Source: Euryarchaeota archaeon (GTDB lineage Archaea; Thermoplasmatota; SW-10-69-26; JACQPN01). From it: 64,000 nt of DNA. Below, one piece after another: positions 36,204 through 45,280 of the stretch (its first letter is position 1; the number at the start of each line of letters is the position of its first letter). The notes under the pieces are model-generated. The model did not search any database. It saw nothing but the letters and a program-made list of their open reading frames with translations, and had not been told where the DNA came from. The position numbers were made by a program, and so were the translations under genes. The DNA lies in assembly GCA_016207515.1 (NCBI GenBank), contig JACQPN010000020.1:41824-105823 (forward strand), given 5' to 3'.

Positions 36204-37064
36204 ATGACGCACATCCCCGGGCGCGAGGGCGAAGCCGAAGAAGAGGTCGTGGGTGGGCGAAAGGGCAAGGCCCTCGTCCGCGACTACATGACGAAGGCCG
36301 TCGTGAGCATGTCGCCAGATGTCACCATCTCGGACGCGATCCCGTTGATCGTGCAACAGGGCCATGTCGGGCTTCCGGTCGCCGATGGACGGAAGTTGAT
36401 CGGCTTCGTCACACCGAAGGAGATCTTGAGGAACGTGGCCCACCTCGACAAGCGGGTGCGGGACATCATCGCCCCCGGGACAGTGGTCGCCCACCCCGAC
36501 ATGGACCTTGCCGATGCCGCGCGGATACTTTTCCGGGTGGGTGTGAAGGAACTTCCCGTCGTCGACGACGAAGGTTTCCTCGTCGGGATCATCTCGACGA
36601 CCGACATCATCCGGAGCCACATCGAACGCGTGACGCCCACGAAACTTGAAAAGCTGAAAGAGACGCTCGAAAGCCTTTACAACATCACCATCCGCATCAA
36701 TCGGCGCGTCGTGGAGATAAACGGCTTCCTGCCGACCCAGAAGAGGATATTCGCCGACGAACTCGAAGGGCGGATGCGCGAACTCAAGCGCGGGTTGGCC
36801 GAGCCCATACTTCTCATCTGGAAGAAGCCCCAACCGATCCTCGTCGATGGCCACCACCGTGTGGTCGCCGCGCAGCGGCTCGGGATAAAACGACTCGATG
36901 CTTTCATCCTAGAGTTCGACGAGGACATCGAACTGGGTCTTGAAAGGAACGCGCGCTCATCCGGCCTCAATTCGATGGCGGATGTGGAGATCAACGATTT
37001 CGGGCAGCACCCGCTGGTCGAGATCACGACACGCTTCCTCAAGGACGAGAAGGAGAACCGGTGA
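36204..37064 (+). CDS. CBS-pair protein with ParB-like domain
   Basis: The 286-residue protein has a CBS pair (about residues 25-145: VRDYMTKAVVSMSPDVTISDA and VRDIIAPGTVVAHPDMDLADAARIL) and a C-terminal ParB/sulfiredoxin-like domain with PILVDGHHRVVAAQRLGIKRLDAFI, where GHHR is the nucleotide-binding motif of the fold. An archaeal group with this fusion is known; CBS would sense adenine nucleotides. ParB-like domains of this type can be kinases or NTPases. It has no DNA-partition context here. Confidence 0.8.
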   Translation: MTHIPGREGEAEEEVVGGRKGKALVRDYMTKAVVSMSPDVTISDAIPLIVQQGHVGLPVADGRKLIGFVTPKEILRNVAHLDKRVRDIIAPGTVVAHPDMDLADAARILFRVGVKELPVVDDEGFLVGIISTTDIIRSHIERVTPTKLEKLKETLESLYNITIRINRRVVEINGFLPTQKRIFADELEGRMRELKRGLAEPILLIWKKPQPILVDGHHRVVAAQRLGIKRLDAFILEFDEDIELGLERNARSSGLNSMADVEINDFGQHPLVEITTRFLKDEKENR

Positions 37065-37069
37065 CCTCC

Positions 37070-37975
37070 CTACAACCAAAACGCCTTGTTGCGATAATAC
37101 GCGGGGTGCTTTCCGGGGTGAAGTTCGCTCCACCGCCGGTGCCTGGCGCGTAGCCGACGGAGGCTTTCGCGGGACCTCCGCATAGGGGCGTGGGGAATCC
37201 CGTCAAGCACGTCTTCGAGTCCCCACAAGTCGGTCTCCGCGAAGCGCCAGTCGATGTCGGTCTTTCGAAGATCGAAGACGCCCCACGCGACGAGCGCGCT
37301 CTTCTCGTCGACGTACGGCGCGTAGTAGCTGCACGCAAGATGGTAGGCGCTCGCGTAGACGGGTTTTCTCCCGTCGAGGCCAGGGTCTCGGGAGAGGCCG
37401 ACGGAGCCCCACTTGCCGCCGGTCTTGAAAAGGGCGACGCCGTGGTTGAGATCGTCCTCGGAAAGAAGATCGAGAAGGAGCGGCGCATGGCCTTGTGATT
37501 CGAGGATGGCGGCTGCGGCGAGAGCGCCTTCGATGCAATCGGCGTTCCCGTCCCGGACGACGCGGCGAAAGGAGCGCATGGCCTCGGCATCGCCCCCATA
37601 ATCGTACGAAAGCGTCCGCAGCCACCTCTGGATCTTCAGGGGCGTCGATAGGCGCTTGATGAGCCGCCGCTCCGCGGCGTTGAAGGGGCTGGCCACGCGG
37701 GTACTACGGCGCAGGTGACGATAAGCGGAACTAGTCGATTGCGCGTCGAGCGTAGTGGCGGGGACCTTCGGGTCGTAGTGGAGAGTGGCCCGAACCAGGT
37801 CCGCGCCGGGGAGAAGAGTACGATTCCGTGGGACGCCGTTTGGCCGCGGTTGTTGCCGGCTCATAGGCGGGAAATCCGCGCATGTCGAGCCATCGCCGCG
37901 GGGCCAGCTCTTCTCGAATCGGATTGGCGTATTGCCAGCCCCCGCCCGTCCAGGGCGTCGGTCTTGGCGTCCCAC
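37070..37975 (-). CDS. Transglutaminase-like cysteine protein
   Basis: The 301-residue frame contains a transglutaminase-like core: RDGNADCIEGALAAAAIL (Cys), LSEDDLNHGVALFKTGGKWGSVG (His) and a downstream Asp. The family begins near STPLKIQRWLRTLSYDY at about residue 110, so the first 60-80 residues, Arg/Pro-rich, may be untranslated; no better start is obvious. Function in archaea is unknown. It converges with the CBS-ParB gene. Confidence 0.7.
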   Translation of the reverse strand: MGRQDRRPGRAGAGNTPIRFEKSWPRGDGSTCADFPPMSRQQPRPNGVPRNRTLLPGADLVRATLHYDPKVPATTLDAQSTSSAYRHLRRSTRVASPFNAAERRLIKRLSTPLKIQRWLRTLSYDYGGDAEAMRSFRRVVRDGNADCIEGALAAAAILESQGHAPLLLDLLSEDDLNHGVALFKTGGKWGSVGLSRDPGLDGRKPVYASAYHLACSYYAPYVDEKSALVAWGVFDLRKTDIDWRFAETDLWGLEDVLDGIPHAPMRRSRESLRRLRARHRRWSELHPGKHPAYYRNKAFWL

Positions 37976-38308
37976 GAGAATTTCAGATTCCAGAAACGTT
38001 TTCTATTTCCGTCACTTCTCCGGATATCACGCTCCCGCTCCGTTGCAAGTACATGTTCTGCTTGCGAATGAATAAACCTTTCCGCTTCTTTCCGGGGAAC
38101 ACCGACAAAGTGTTCATTTGTGGCTTGCGGAAATCGTATGCCGAACACGAGAGGCCATGTTTCCTTCCTTCGGACGCGATGAATAGAAATAAGGGAAGCA
38201 CGTAGCGCGGTCCGCGCGATGCGACAGCGGGGAAGGACAAGATCCGCCCGCCAGGGAATGTAGGCCAAGGCCCGAACCCGAAACCGGCGCGACGCGCGAT
38301 GTGAAAGA
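37976..38308. promoter_or_regulatory. Leader region of the rpl15e operon
   Basis: The 333 bases between divergent genes contain a TATA-like AATAGAAATAAG near 38184-38195, which would give a long leader before the L15e ATG. I see no convincing gene. Long leaders of ribosomal protein operons can be regulatory. Confidence 0.35.
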
Positions 38309-38896
38309 ATGTCGAAAAGCTTCTACTCGTACATAGGCGAACTCTGGCACAAACCCCGCGCCGGAACGCTACGCGCATTGACCTTCGAACGCCTCGTCGA
38401 ATGGCGAAGACAGCCCGTCGTCACCCGTGTCGAGCGGCCGACAAGGCTCGACCGGGCGCGGGCCCTCGGTTACAAGGCGAAGCAGGGCTACGTGATGGTG
38501 CGCACCCGTGTGCGCCGCGGCTCGCTCAGGAAGAAACGCCACCAGCGCGGCAGGAAACCCTCGAACGCCGGTGTCTTGAAGATCACGATGGGGAAATCCA
38601 TCCAAAGGATCGCCGAGGAGCGGGTCTCGCGCAAGTACCCGAACCTCGAGGTCCTCAACTCGTATTGGGTCGGAGAGGACGGGCGCCACAAGTTCTACGA
38701 GGTCATACTCGTGGACCCACAGCACCCCGTCATCATCAACGACCCAAAGATCAACTGGATCTGCGACCCCTCGAGCCACAACCGCGTATTGCGGGGAAAG
38801 ACGTCGGCCGGCCAGAAGGGCAGGGGCCTACGCGTTCGCGGCAAGGGCGGCGAGCACGTGCGGCCGTCCATCCGGGCGACGGGAAAAGGCAAGTAA
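38309..38896 (+). CDS. rpl15e: 50S ribosomal protein L15e
   Basis: The 195-residue protein is archaeal/eukaryotic L15e, which binds 23S rRNA. Its start [13 protein letters not shown], the segment [21 protein letters not shown] and the tail [23 protein letters not shown] are diagnostic. The length is typical. It is followed by a conserved RNA-binding partner gene, the usual archaeal arrangement. Confidence 0.96.
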   Translation: MSKSFYSYIGELWHKPRAGTLRALTFERLVEWRRQPVVTRVERPTRLDRARALGYKAKQGYVMVRTRVRRGSLRKKRHQRGRKPSNAGVLKITMGKSIQRIAEERVSRKYPNLEVLNSYWVGEDGRHKFYEVILVDPQHPVIINDPKINWICDPSSHNRVLRGKTSAGQKGRGLRVRGKGGEHVRPSIRATGKGK

Positions 38897-38940
38897 CGGG
38901 ACATCCGGGGGGCAGCGCGCCCCCCTCGATCATTTTCTCC

Positions 38941-39369
38941 ATGCAAGCCTTCCACCATTTCACCATCCGGACCTTTTGCCACGCGACGGAGAGCATGGCC
39001 TCGGTGAGGACGGCGCTTTCCGCGCTCGCGGGAGACGAGGAACCGTCGGTGACGACAATGGAGGGACACCACGGGAACCCCATAGTCCAATTGGAGGTCC
39101 GCCTCGAACACACGGCGCAAGTAAGACCGTTCTGGACGAGGCTTCTCTCCGACGAGGCTGTACGCGAAAAACTCGCGGCGGAGGTCGAGAGGCGCCTCGA
39201 CGATTCACTCAATTTCTACGTCCGCTTCGACAAGCAGACCGCCTTCGCAGGGCGTTTGGTGCTCGGCGACGGCGACGACACCATCCAATGCCGGGGCAAG
39301 GTCAAGGTGTACCCGGCCCATCGGGAGGACGCGGAACGTCTCCTCAAAGCGGCCCTCGCCGGCGATTAA
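38941..39369 (+). CDS. RNA-binding protein of the COG1325 type (exosome-linked)
   Basis: The 142-residue protein follows rpl15e, as COG1325 members do in many archaea. It has the DNA/RNA-binding pattern HHFTIRTFCHATES at the start and LNFYVRFDKQTAFAGRLVLGDGDDTIQCRGKVKVYP in the C-terminal half. Predicted roles link it to the exosome or ribosome maturation. I start at the ATG at 38941; the frame is open far upstream antisense-like into rpl15e. Confidence 0.78.
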   Translation: MQAFHHFTIRTFCHATESMASVRTALSALAGDEEPSVTTMEGHHGNPIVQLEVRLEHTAQVRPFWTRLLSDEAVREKLAAEVERRLDDSLNFYVRFDKQTAFAGRLVLGDGDDTIQCRGKVKVYPAHREDAERLLKAALAGD

Positions 39370-39422
39370 TCCACCAAATCAGTTAATAACCAGTTTCTCC
39401 TTGGAATAGTGAGGATCTACAG

Positions 39423-40679
39423 TTGGCCGAAGAAGCCGCTCTGCCGAAGAAGAAAGGGTTCTTGCCGAAGTTCGGCGGGTCGAAGGCCGGCGCCTCACCT
39501 GTCGCTTCGAAGCCCAAGAAGAGCCTGCTTCCGGCATTCGGGAAAAAGAGGGCTACCGCCGACACACCGCCCGCCGAGACGGAAGAAGTCGAGTTCATGG
39601 AACTTGACGCCGAAAGGCCCGAGGTGCAGGGAGACGCAACGAGAGAAGCAGGCCCGTCGCCCTCCGACGCGCCCGAACCCCTAGGGGAGACACCGGCCGT
39701 CACCGGGGAATCGTTGATCGACGAGGCCGATGAGACGGCGGATAGAGAGATCACCATAGAACTCCCGGAAGGGGAGGAAACGCAGGGACAGGACCCCATC
39801 GAAGAGCCAGCGCCTCCCCGGCGCGCGATGCAGTTTCCGAAGATCCACTTCGGCGGCGCCAAGGGGAAGAAAGTGCGCGAAGAGGCTATCGTGGCAAGTG
39901 AATCGGACGCTCCGCCGGTCGAGAGGAAAGCGAAGCAGCCCCGTCGGCTCCCGTCATTGAAGCCTAAACTCGGGTTCGGCAAGAAGGGACCGGCTTCCTC
40001 ATCGGATGAACCCCGCACGATGGTGATACCCGGAGAGCCCCGGCGCGAGGACGCAGAGACACCCGGCACGTCCTCGGGTGCCGTCCCGGCCAACAAGAAG
40101 ATGGAGCTTCCATCGATGAAGCTCCCGTTCAAGTTGGGCAAGAAAAAAGAAGCCGCGCCGACGCCCGAGCCCGCGGCACCCTCGCCCGGACCGATCACCC
40201 AGCCGCCGGACGCGTCTACCGACGATCAGACCGAGGCCCCCAAGGACCAGGCCGGATCCATGACGGTCGTCGAGGAGACAAAGACCCTCGATACTCCCGA
40301 AGTCGCGGCTGAAAGCACGGCCGCCGCGACGGTGGAACCCACGATGTCGGTCCTTGAGACATCCATTGAGAGCGTCGATGAGCCGCCACCGCGGCCGAGA
40401 CGCACCTACGATTACGAGGCGATACACACTCGGATAGACGAGATCCTCAAGGTCCGGGAGTACCACGGGTTGCCGCCGGGCGTTCCCAAGGACGCCCCCG
40501 CGCCGGCGAATGACAGGCAACAGGCCAAGTCACCGGTGCCATCGGGTCCGCCCCCGTCGTTTTCCAAACGGAACGCCACGGCCGGGAAAGGCCGGTCGTC
40601 GAGCGAACCCGTCGACGATCGGGTCGACCGTGTCCTTAGGGAAAAGGGGAAGCTTCCCTCCAAGAGGCAGGGTCACTGA
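39423..40679 (+). CDS. Disordered protein with LP-x-F-GKK repeats
   Basis: The 418-residue protein is low-complexity, rich in Pro, Glu, Ala, Lys and Ser. Five short basic-hydrophobic motifs are spaced along it: KKKGFLPKFGG, KKSLLPAFGKK, QFPKIHFGGAKGKK, SLKPKLGFGKK and MKLPFKLGKKK. Acidic linkers separate them. The C-terminus has one ordered-looking segment (YDYEAIHTRIDEILKVREYHGLPPG). No family is recognised. Such basic/aromatic motifs may bind nucleic acid or membrane. The start is a TTG with a TATA-like GTTAATAA 34 bases upstream. Confidence 0.65.
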   Translation: MAEEAALPKKKGFLPKFGGSKAGASPVASKPKKSLLPAFGKKRATADTPPAETEEVEFMELDAERPEVQGDATREAGPSPSDAPEPLGETPAVTGESLIDEADETADREITIELPEGEETQGQDPIEEPAPPRRAMQFPKIHFGGAKGKKVREEAIVASESDAPPVERKAKQPRRLPSLKPKLGFGKKGPASSSDEPRTMVIPGEPRREDAETPGTSSGAVPANKKMELPSMKLPFKLGKKKEAAPTPEPAAPSPGPITQPPDASTDDQTEAPKDQAGSMTVVEETKTLDTPEVAAESTAAATVEPTMSVLETSIESVDEPPPRPRRTYDYEAIHTRIDEILKVREYHGLPPGVPKDAPAPANDRQQAKSPVPSGPPPSFSKRNATAGKGRSSSEPVDDRVDRVLREKGKLPSKRQGH

Positions 40680-40701
40680 CGGGCGCGCGCCGCGGTCCCG
40701 T

Positions 40702-41595
40702 TCACGCGGCCGCCTTCGGACTCCGAAGCCGATCCAGGATGATCTTGGCATCTTCGCTTTCGCGCAGTATCCTATCACGGATGTTGCGGGCCTGCCGAAG
40801 GGCCGCCTCGTCCCGGTAGAAGCGCGCGCCCCGCAGCTTCTTCGACCCGGGGATGTGATCCACGTAGACGGCGTACTTGTCGTCGTAGATCCCCATATCA
40901 TGCAACAGGTCCGGCGTGAGATTGTGCGCGAGGGCGATCTTCACGTTGATACCGCCTTCCAATTGAGCCCTTATGAGCTCCTGCGCTTCCGGCGTTATCT
41001 CCTTGATGTCGTCGAGGATGAAGACCCGCGTGACCTCGACGCCGCGTTTCGTCGCCGCGAAATTCTCCTGGAGGTACTCCTTCCCGCCGCCTGAGAACCA
41101 GAAATCGGATAGTGCTACGAACACGGTCCCGAAGACGCTGGTCCTGCTCTCCGCGAAATTGCGCTTCACATGGCCATAGACGTCTTTGGCGGCGGCCTCC
41201 AACTGCCCCTCCTCGAGGCGCGTCACTTCCGCGGCGCAGTTGTTTATCGCGTCTCGGGCCCTGTCGAGGAAGAATTGGTCGCCGCTACGGGCGACGTCCG
41301 AATAGCCGGAGATGATGCGAGGCATCGTCGTGAGGAGGAAATTGTCCTTCATGGATTCGCGCTGGAGACCGACCGCTACGCCTAGGTCCTCCTTCGCCGC
41401 GACGAGCTGGAACCGGAGTTCCACGATCATGATTATGGTGGCGGTCGCGAGCGAGACTATGAATGATGAGATCGTGTCCCTCGTGACTACCCATGCGATG
41501 ACGCCGAAAATGACGGCGCCCAGCACGTCGATGACGAGGAACTTGAAGAACTCCGTGTTCTCGACGGCTCGGGCGAAGTTTCGGTCAGAGACCAA
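40702..41595 (-). CDS. Membrane-anchored PLD-like protein
   Basis: The 297-residue protein has two N-terminal transmembrane helices (FLVIDVLGAVIFGVIAWVV and SFIVSLATATIIMIV, residues 18-60), then a coiled segment and a cytoplasmic domain of phospholipase-D-like pattern (GTVFVALSDFWFSGGGKEYLQENFAATKRGVEVTRVFILDD). The HKD catalytic motif is not visible, so it is likely non-catalytic. It lies 15 bases after the HprK-like gene and is surely cotranscribed. Confidence 0.6.
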   Translation of the reverse strand: MVSDRNFARAVENTEFFKFLVIDVLGAVIFGVIAWVVTRDTISSFIVSLATATIIMIVELRFQLVAAKEDLGVAVGLQRESMKDNFLLTTMPRIISGYSDVARSGDQFFLDRARDAINNCAAEVTRLEEGQLEAAAKDVYGHVKRNFAESRTSVFGTVFVALSDFWFSGGGKEYLQENFAATKRGVEVTRVFILDDIKEITPEAQELIRAQLEGGINVKIALAHNLTPDLLHDMGIYDDKYAVYVDHIPGSKKLRGARFYRDEAALRQARNIRDRILRESEDAKIILDRLRSPKAAA

Positions 41596-41610
41596 GGGCA
41601 GGGCTCCGGC

Positions 41611-42837
41611 TCACGCCTTTTCCAAGTGCCTTTGGATCCTCTCGAAGGTCTGCTGGATGCCTTCCTTGCTCGTGTTGAGGACGACGCACTTCGCGGCGCG
41701 CATCTCGTCGCGGAAGAATTTCTCCTGCCGCGCGTGGTCGGGTTTGAGGAGGTATGGGTTGTACCACGGCTCGTAACCGTAGGTCCCCCACTTCTCCTTC
41801 GGGCCCGCGCCCGGACGGATCATCGTCTTCCCCTCTTGGAGGATCTTGATTGCCTGGTCGGGCGTCGCTTCGAGTTCGGCGGGCGATTCATGATCGCGTC
41901 GAAGTAGCACTATGAGGCGCATGTTCGCGCTGTCGCCGACCTTGTCAGGGCCCTTCATCCACTCGCGCGGAAGCATCGCCCGGGAGTTTCCGAATCCCCA
42001 GTAGCACTTGTCGTCGCCGAGGTCCTTGATCGCGCATTTCTCGCCCTTTTCGTGGTGGCACTTCGACGCATCGGTGAGGACGTTCTCAAGTTTGCACCGG
42101 TCGAATATGGGCCTCAGCCACTCCTCTTCGCGGGCGTTCTCCGTTCGCACGTAGAGACGGCGCTCGGGTTGGTTCACGACGAATGTCGGTTTCTTGATGT
42201 CGTCCACGTTCACGGGGTGACGGATGTAGATCCAGTCGTCGCCCACGACCTTGCCCTTCTCGTGCTGGAAGAGCTTGTTCACCTGGGTCGTCTTCCCGGT
42301 CCCAGTCGGGGCGATGATGACGACGCCCTTGCCGTCGATCTCCGCGCACGCGCCGTGGATGGAGTGCGTGTTGAAATTCTCCTCCAGGATCTTGGCTGCG
42401 ATGCCGAGCGCCCACGATTTGCACTGGCCGTAGTACTCCGTGTTCACGAACACGGCGAAGTTACGGTCGGGGCAGTAGTATGCGTGCGCAGCCATGTTCG
42501 GCACGCCGCCGACGCTCACGATGAACGCGTGCGGCTGTATGCTCCCATCCCTCGGGCCCGGCGTCCAGTTATCCACCCAGAAGTCGTGCTGGTGGAAACT
42601 GTTAGTAATGAGTCTCACAATGATGCCGTTGATGTTCGCGTCCCACTCGTACCGGCTGTCGTGCCTGAGCATCGGCATGACGCGGTCGAGAAGCGCGTCG
42701 AGTTCTTTGGGGCTCAGGTTCTTCGTCGAATCGACGCGGCCCTGACTCGCGGTCACGAAATTGTTGAGGCCGCCCGTGCGATCGAACGATCCGGTGGACA
42801 CTTCGACGGATTTCTTCATCTGCAGGTTCTCCCTCAT
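41611..42837 (-). CDS. HPr-kinase/PEPCK-like P-loop protein
   Basis: The 408-residue protein contains GKGVVIIAPTGTGKTTQVNKLF (P-loop, about residue 175) followed by VVGDDWIYIR, the pair found in HprK/PEPCK-type kinases, preceded by HGACAEIDG. It lacks the PTS HPr partner context; no HPr is in view. Several Cys/His (CHHEKGEKCAIKDLGDDKCYW) may bind zinc. The true start is placed at MRENLQMKK because TATA box TTTTTAA lies 38 bases upstream; the longer frame is non-coding-like. It is divergent from a protein kinase. Confidence 0.7.
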   Translation of the reverse strand: MRENLQMKKSVEVSTGSFDRTGGLNNFVTASQGRVDSTKNLSPKELDALLDRVMPMLRHDSRYEWDANINGIIVRLITNSFHQHDFWVDNWTPGPRDGSIQPHAFIVSVGGVPNMAAHAYYCPDRNFAVFVNTEYYGQCKSWALGIAAKILEENFNTHSIHGACAEIDGKGVVIIAPTGTGKTTQVNKLFQHEKGKVVGDDWIYIRHPVNVDDIKKPTFVVNQPERRLYVRTENAREEEWLRPIFDRCKLENVLTDASKCHHEKGEKCAIKDLGDDKCYWGFGNSRAMLPREWMKGPDKVGDSANMRLIVLLRRDHESPAELEATPDQAIKILQEGKTMIRPGAGPKEKWGTYGYEPWYNPYLLKPDHARQEKFFRDEMRAAKCVVLNTSKEGIQQTFERIQRHLEKA

Positions 42838-42874
42838 GGAATCACCAACGAGTGAGGCCCCTAGGGGGTTGGGG

Positions 42875-42881
42875 TTAAAAA
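42875..42881 (-). promoter_or_regulatory. TATA-like box of the HprK-like operon
   Basis: The minus strand reads TTTTTAA, ending 38 bases before the ATG at 42837. Confidence 0.5.
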
Positions 42882-42921
42882 GCGTATTGTGCGCTGGAAG
42901 GGCACATGGCGCGCTGTGGCG

Positions 42922-42965
42922 CATAGTCCACTTGGATTCCCTACGGCGCGCGCCGGTGGACTATG
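42922..42965. repeat. 10-base inverted repeat between divergent kinase genes
   Basis: CATAGTCCAC (42922-42931) and GTGGACTATG (42956-42965) are perfect inverted arms around a 24-base loop containing GCGCGCGCC. It is a candidate operator or hairpin; it covers the alternative early start of the kinase gene. Confidence 0.6.
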
Positions 42966-43088
42966 TCAGTGTCGTCGGATCCTATCGAATCCGCGGCGCG
43001 CCTTCCTCGGCAAGACTTTTGTGCCTTACCTACTATTGTCGCTCGGCGGTCTTGGCGCGTGGGGAGGATACGATCCGTTTCCGTGGGA

Positions 43089-44756
43089 ATGAACGCGCTC
43101 TCGACGGCTGCTTCGCATTTTGTGGGCTTCGCCGAGCACGTGGGACCGACACTCATACTGTACGCGCTCGTCGCCTCCACCATGGATCCCGGTCTTGGCA
43201 GCGCGCGGCCATGGAACCCAGCGGGTGCCGCCGCTTCGGGCACCGTCGACTCCGACCCGGACGCTCAGCTTACGATAGTCGATCTGGCATTCGTTTTGAT
43301 AAAGGCGTGTCTTCTCTTCTTTGCGGCCATCATGGCCACCGCCTACGCGTTGGCCATCAGAAGGGGCGAGCATCCATCGGTCAAGGAAACCCTCGCGTTC
43401 GTCGGCCCCCGGCTCTCCAAGGCACGTGAAGCATGCGGGACGTTGGTCGCCCTCAACCTCTTTGTCGATTTCATTCCGACCTTCGTTTCAGGACTATCGG
43501 GCGGAGCGGCGTTCATCGCCGGCTTCGCCCTCTTCTTGGTCACGGTGTACCTGGGCGTGCGTTGGATGCTCGCGGATGCCGTCATCTTGTCCGAAGACGC
43601 GTCAGGAAACCGCGCAATACCCAGAAGCCAACAACTCATGCGCGGAAGTTGGTGGAGTGTTTTCTTGGCCATGGGTTTGGTCAGCATTCCTTCCATCGTG
43701 TTTGCAGCGCTCCTATCATCGCCGAACGGTTTGTTGCCGCAACTCATCAGCGCCTTTGTCCCGGCAATGGCGATCTACCCGGCGGCGGGCGTGCTGACAG
43801 TCTCCGTATACTCGGCATTGGTAGCGGAGGCGCCTCAAACCCATGAACGACGCCACGAATCGGTAAGATCGGACCCGCCGGCGGCGGCCCCTGGTGCGTG
43901 GCCAGTGCGGCCCGCCCCGGAGACGTCGTCCAAGACGTCGTATCGCGACCGTTTCAGGATAGAACGCGAACTCGGTGCCGGCGGGTCGGGGAAGGCGTTT
44001 CTCGCCCGCGACGTGGCGCTCGATCGCCTCGTCGTGCTGAAACAGCCTGTGGTGGGTTGGCTTTCCGCCTCGGACGCCGTGAACTCTCGGTTCATGCGCG
44101 AGGCAAGGCTTGCCGCCCGCGTCCAGCACCCGAACGTCGTCGCCGTCCATGAGATAATCACGGAAGAAGAGCCCCCCGTGCTCTTGATGGAGTACGTCCA
44201 GGGAGGAAGTCTTGACGACGTCTTGGAGACCCGCAACCGGCTCACGCCGGAGGAATCCGTCCGCATCGTGGCGGATGTCCTCGCCGGACTCGGCGCTATC
44301 CACGCGGCCGGAATCGTCCACCGTGATCTCAAGCCGGCGAACATCCTTCTCACGCCGAACGGTGTCGCAAAAGTCTCCGATTTTGGCATCGCCCGGATAG
44401 AAGCGAGCGGCCAGGGCTCAACGGTGACAGCCGGCACGATGGCGTTCTCGGGCACCATCCTATACATGAGCCCGGAACAGGCCCGGGGCGATCCCGTGGA
44501 CGCCCGGACGGATATCTACGCGGTGGGTGCCATCCTGTACCGGGCCCTAACAGGCGACCACTATCTCGCCCTCGAAGGGCAGTCGGATTTCAAGGCGCGC
44601 CAGTTGATACAGGAAGCGCTGCCAAGACTCCCCGCGGACGGCATCCCTTGGCAGTACGAGGGCGTCATCAGGACGGCGCTTGCAAAGTCGCCGGGAGAAC
44701 GGTTCCAGACCGCTGCGGCCATGCGCGAGGCGCTGATGGCGGCGGCCAAAGGCTGA
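43089..44756 (+). CDS. Membrane Hanks-type Ser/Thr protein kinase 1
   Basis: The 555-residue protein has an N-terminal membrane domain of about five helices (residues 10-230) and a C-terminal eukaryotic-like kinase domain: glycine loop GAGGSGKAFLA, catalytic Lys in VVLKQP, HRDLKPANILL (about residue 410), DFGIAR and MSPEQARGD. All catalytic residues are present. An earlier ATG at 42963 exists, but the extra 42 residues look untranslated and sit on the inverted repeat. It is divergent from the HprK-like operon, suggesting a shared signalling role. Confidence 0.88.
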   Translation: MNALSTAASHFVGFAEHVGPTLILYALVASTMDPGLGSARPWNPAGAAASGTVDSDPDAQLTIVDLAFVLIKACLLFFAAIMATAYALAIRRGEHPSVKETLAFVGPRLSKAREACGTLVALNLFVDFIPTFVSGLSGGAAFIAGFALFLVTVYLGVRWMLADAVILSEDASGNRAIPRSQQLMRGSWWSVFLAMGLVSIPSIVFAALLSSPNGLLPQLISAFVPAMAIYPAAGVLTVSVYSALVAEAPQTHERRHESVRSDPPAAAPGAWPVRPAPETSSKTSYRDRFRIERELGAGGSGKAFLARDVALDRLVVLKQPVVGWLSASDAVNSRFMREARLAARVQHPNVVAVHEIITEEEPPVLLMEYVQGGSLDDVLETRNRLTPEESVRIVADVLAGLGAIHAAGIVHRDLKPANILLTPNGVAKVSDFGIARIEASGQGSTVTAGTMAFSGTILYMSPEQARGDPVDARTDIYAVGAILYRALTGDHYLALEGQSDFKARQLIQEALPRLPADGIPWQYEGVIRTALAKSPGERFQTAAAMREALMAAAKG

Positions 44757-44808
44757 TGCCGTGTGCTGGCGCGGTTTGAGGGGACGGTCCGGGGAAGCGT
44801 CGACCAAC

Positions 44809-44817
44809 GGTTAAGTA
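44809..44817 (+). promoter_or_regulatory. TATA-like box before the PRC-barrel-like gene
   Basis: GGTTAAGTA lies 23 bases before the GTG at 44840, giving a leaderless transcript. Confidence 0.5.
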
Positions 44818-44839
44818 ATGGGCAATCGATTGGGGAAAC

Positions 44840-45277
44840 GTGGCCGACGACCTGACGCTCTTCGTGGGGTTCTACGTCCTGTCGGCGATTCTCCTGACGG
44901 CGTACGTTGTCTTGACCGTCCGCAAGGATTGGACGCAAACGTCTGGAGGCGCGGGCTCAGCCATCATGAGCGGCGCTCCGGCGGTGACTCCTCCGGAACA
45001 TCTCGACCTCATAGATCGTCGGGTCCTCGACGAGAACGGCAACGAGGTGGGTGAGACCGTGAAGATCGACGGCGAGATGATCATCATCGAGAAAGCAGAC
45101 AAGGTTTGGGCGGTTTCAGCGGGGGCATTGAAGCATGAGGGTGACGACCTCGTCCCGTTGAACACGATCGATTGGGTGGGCGCCGCAGCGCGCGGCGAGG
45201 AGTGGCGGGGAAGTCAGGCGCACAAGGATGTGAAGTTCGACGACGATGATGCGCCCATCCACGAGGATGACCGCTGA
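44840..45277 (+). CDS. Membrane protein with PRC-barrel-like domain (DUF5749-like)
   Basis: The 145-residue protein starts at GTG with one transmembrane helix (LFVGFYVLSAILLTAYVVLTV), then a beta-rich domain RRVLDENGNEVGETVKIDGEMIIIEKADKVWAV resembling archaeal PRC-barrel-like proteins, and an acidic tail. Its role is unknown. It follows the kinase gene by 80 bases. Confidence 0.65.
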   Translation: MADDLTLFVGFYVLSAILLTAYVVLTVRKDWTQTSGGAGSAIMSGAPAVTPPEHLDLIDRRVLDENGNEVGETVKIDGEMIIIEKADKVWAVSAGALKHEGDDLVPLNTIDWVGAAARGEEWRGSQAHKDVKFDDDDAPIHEDDR

Positions 45278-45280
45278 CCA

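Noticed and set aside
42963..43088. Earlier ATG of kinase 1
   Set aside because: The extra residues have no membrane character, and the codon sits inside an inverted repeat.
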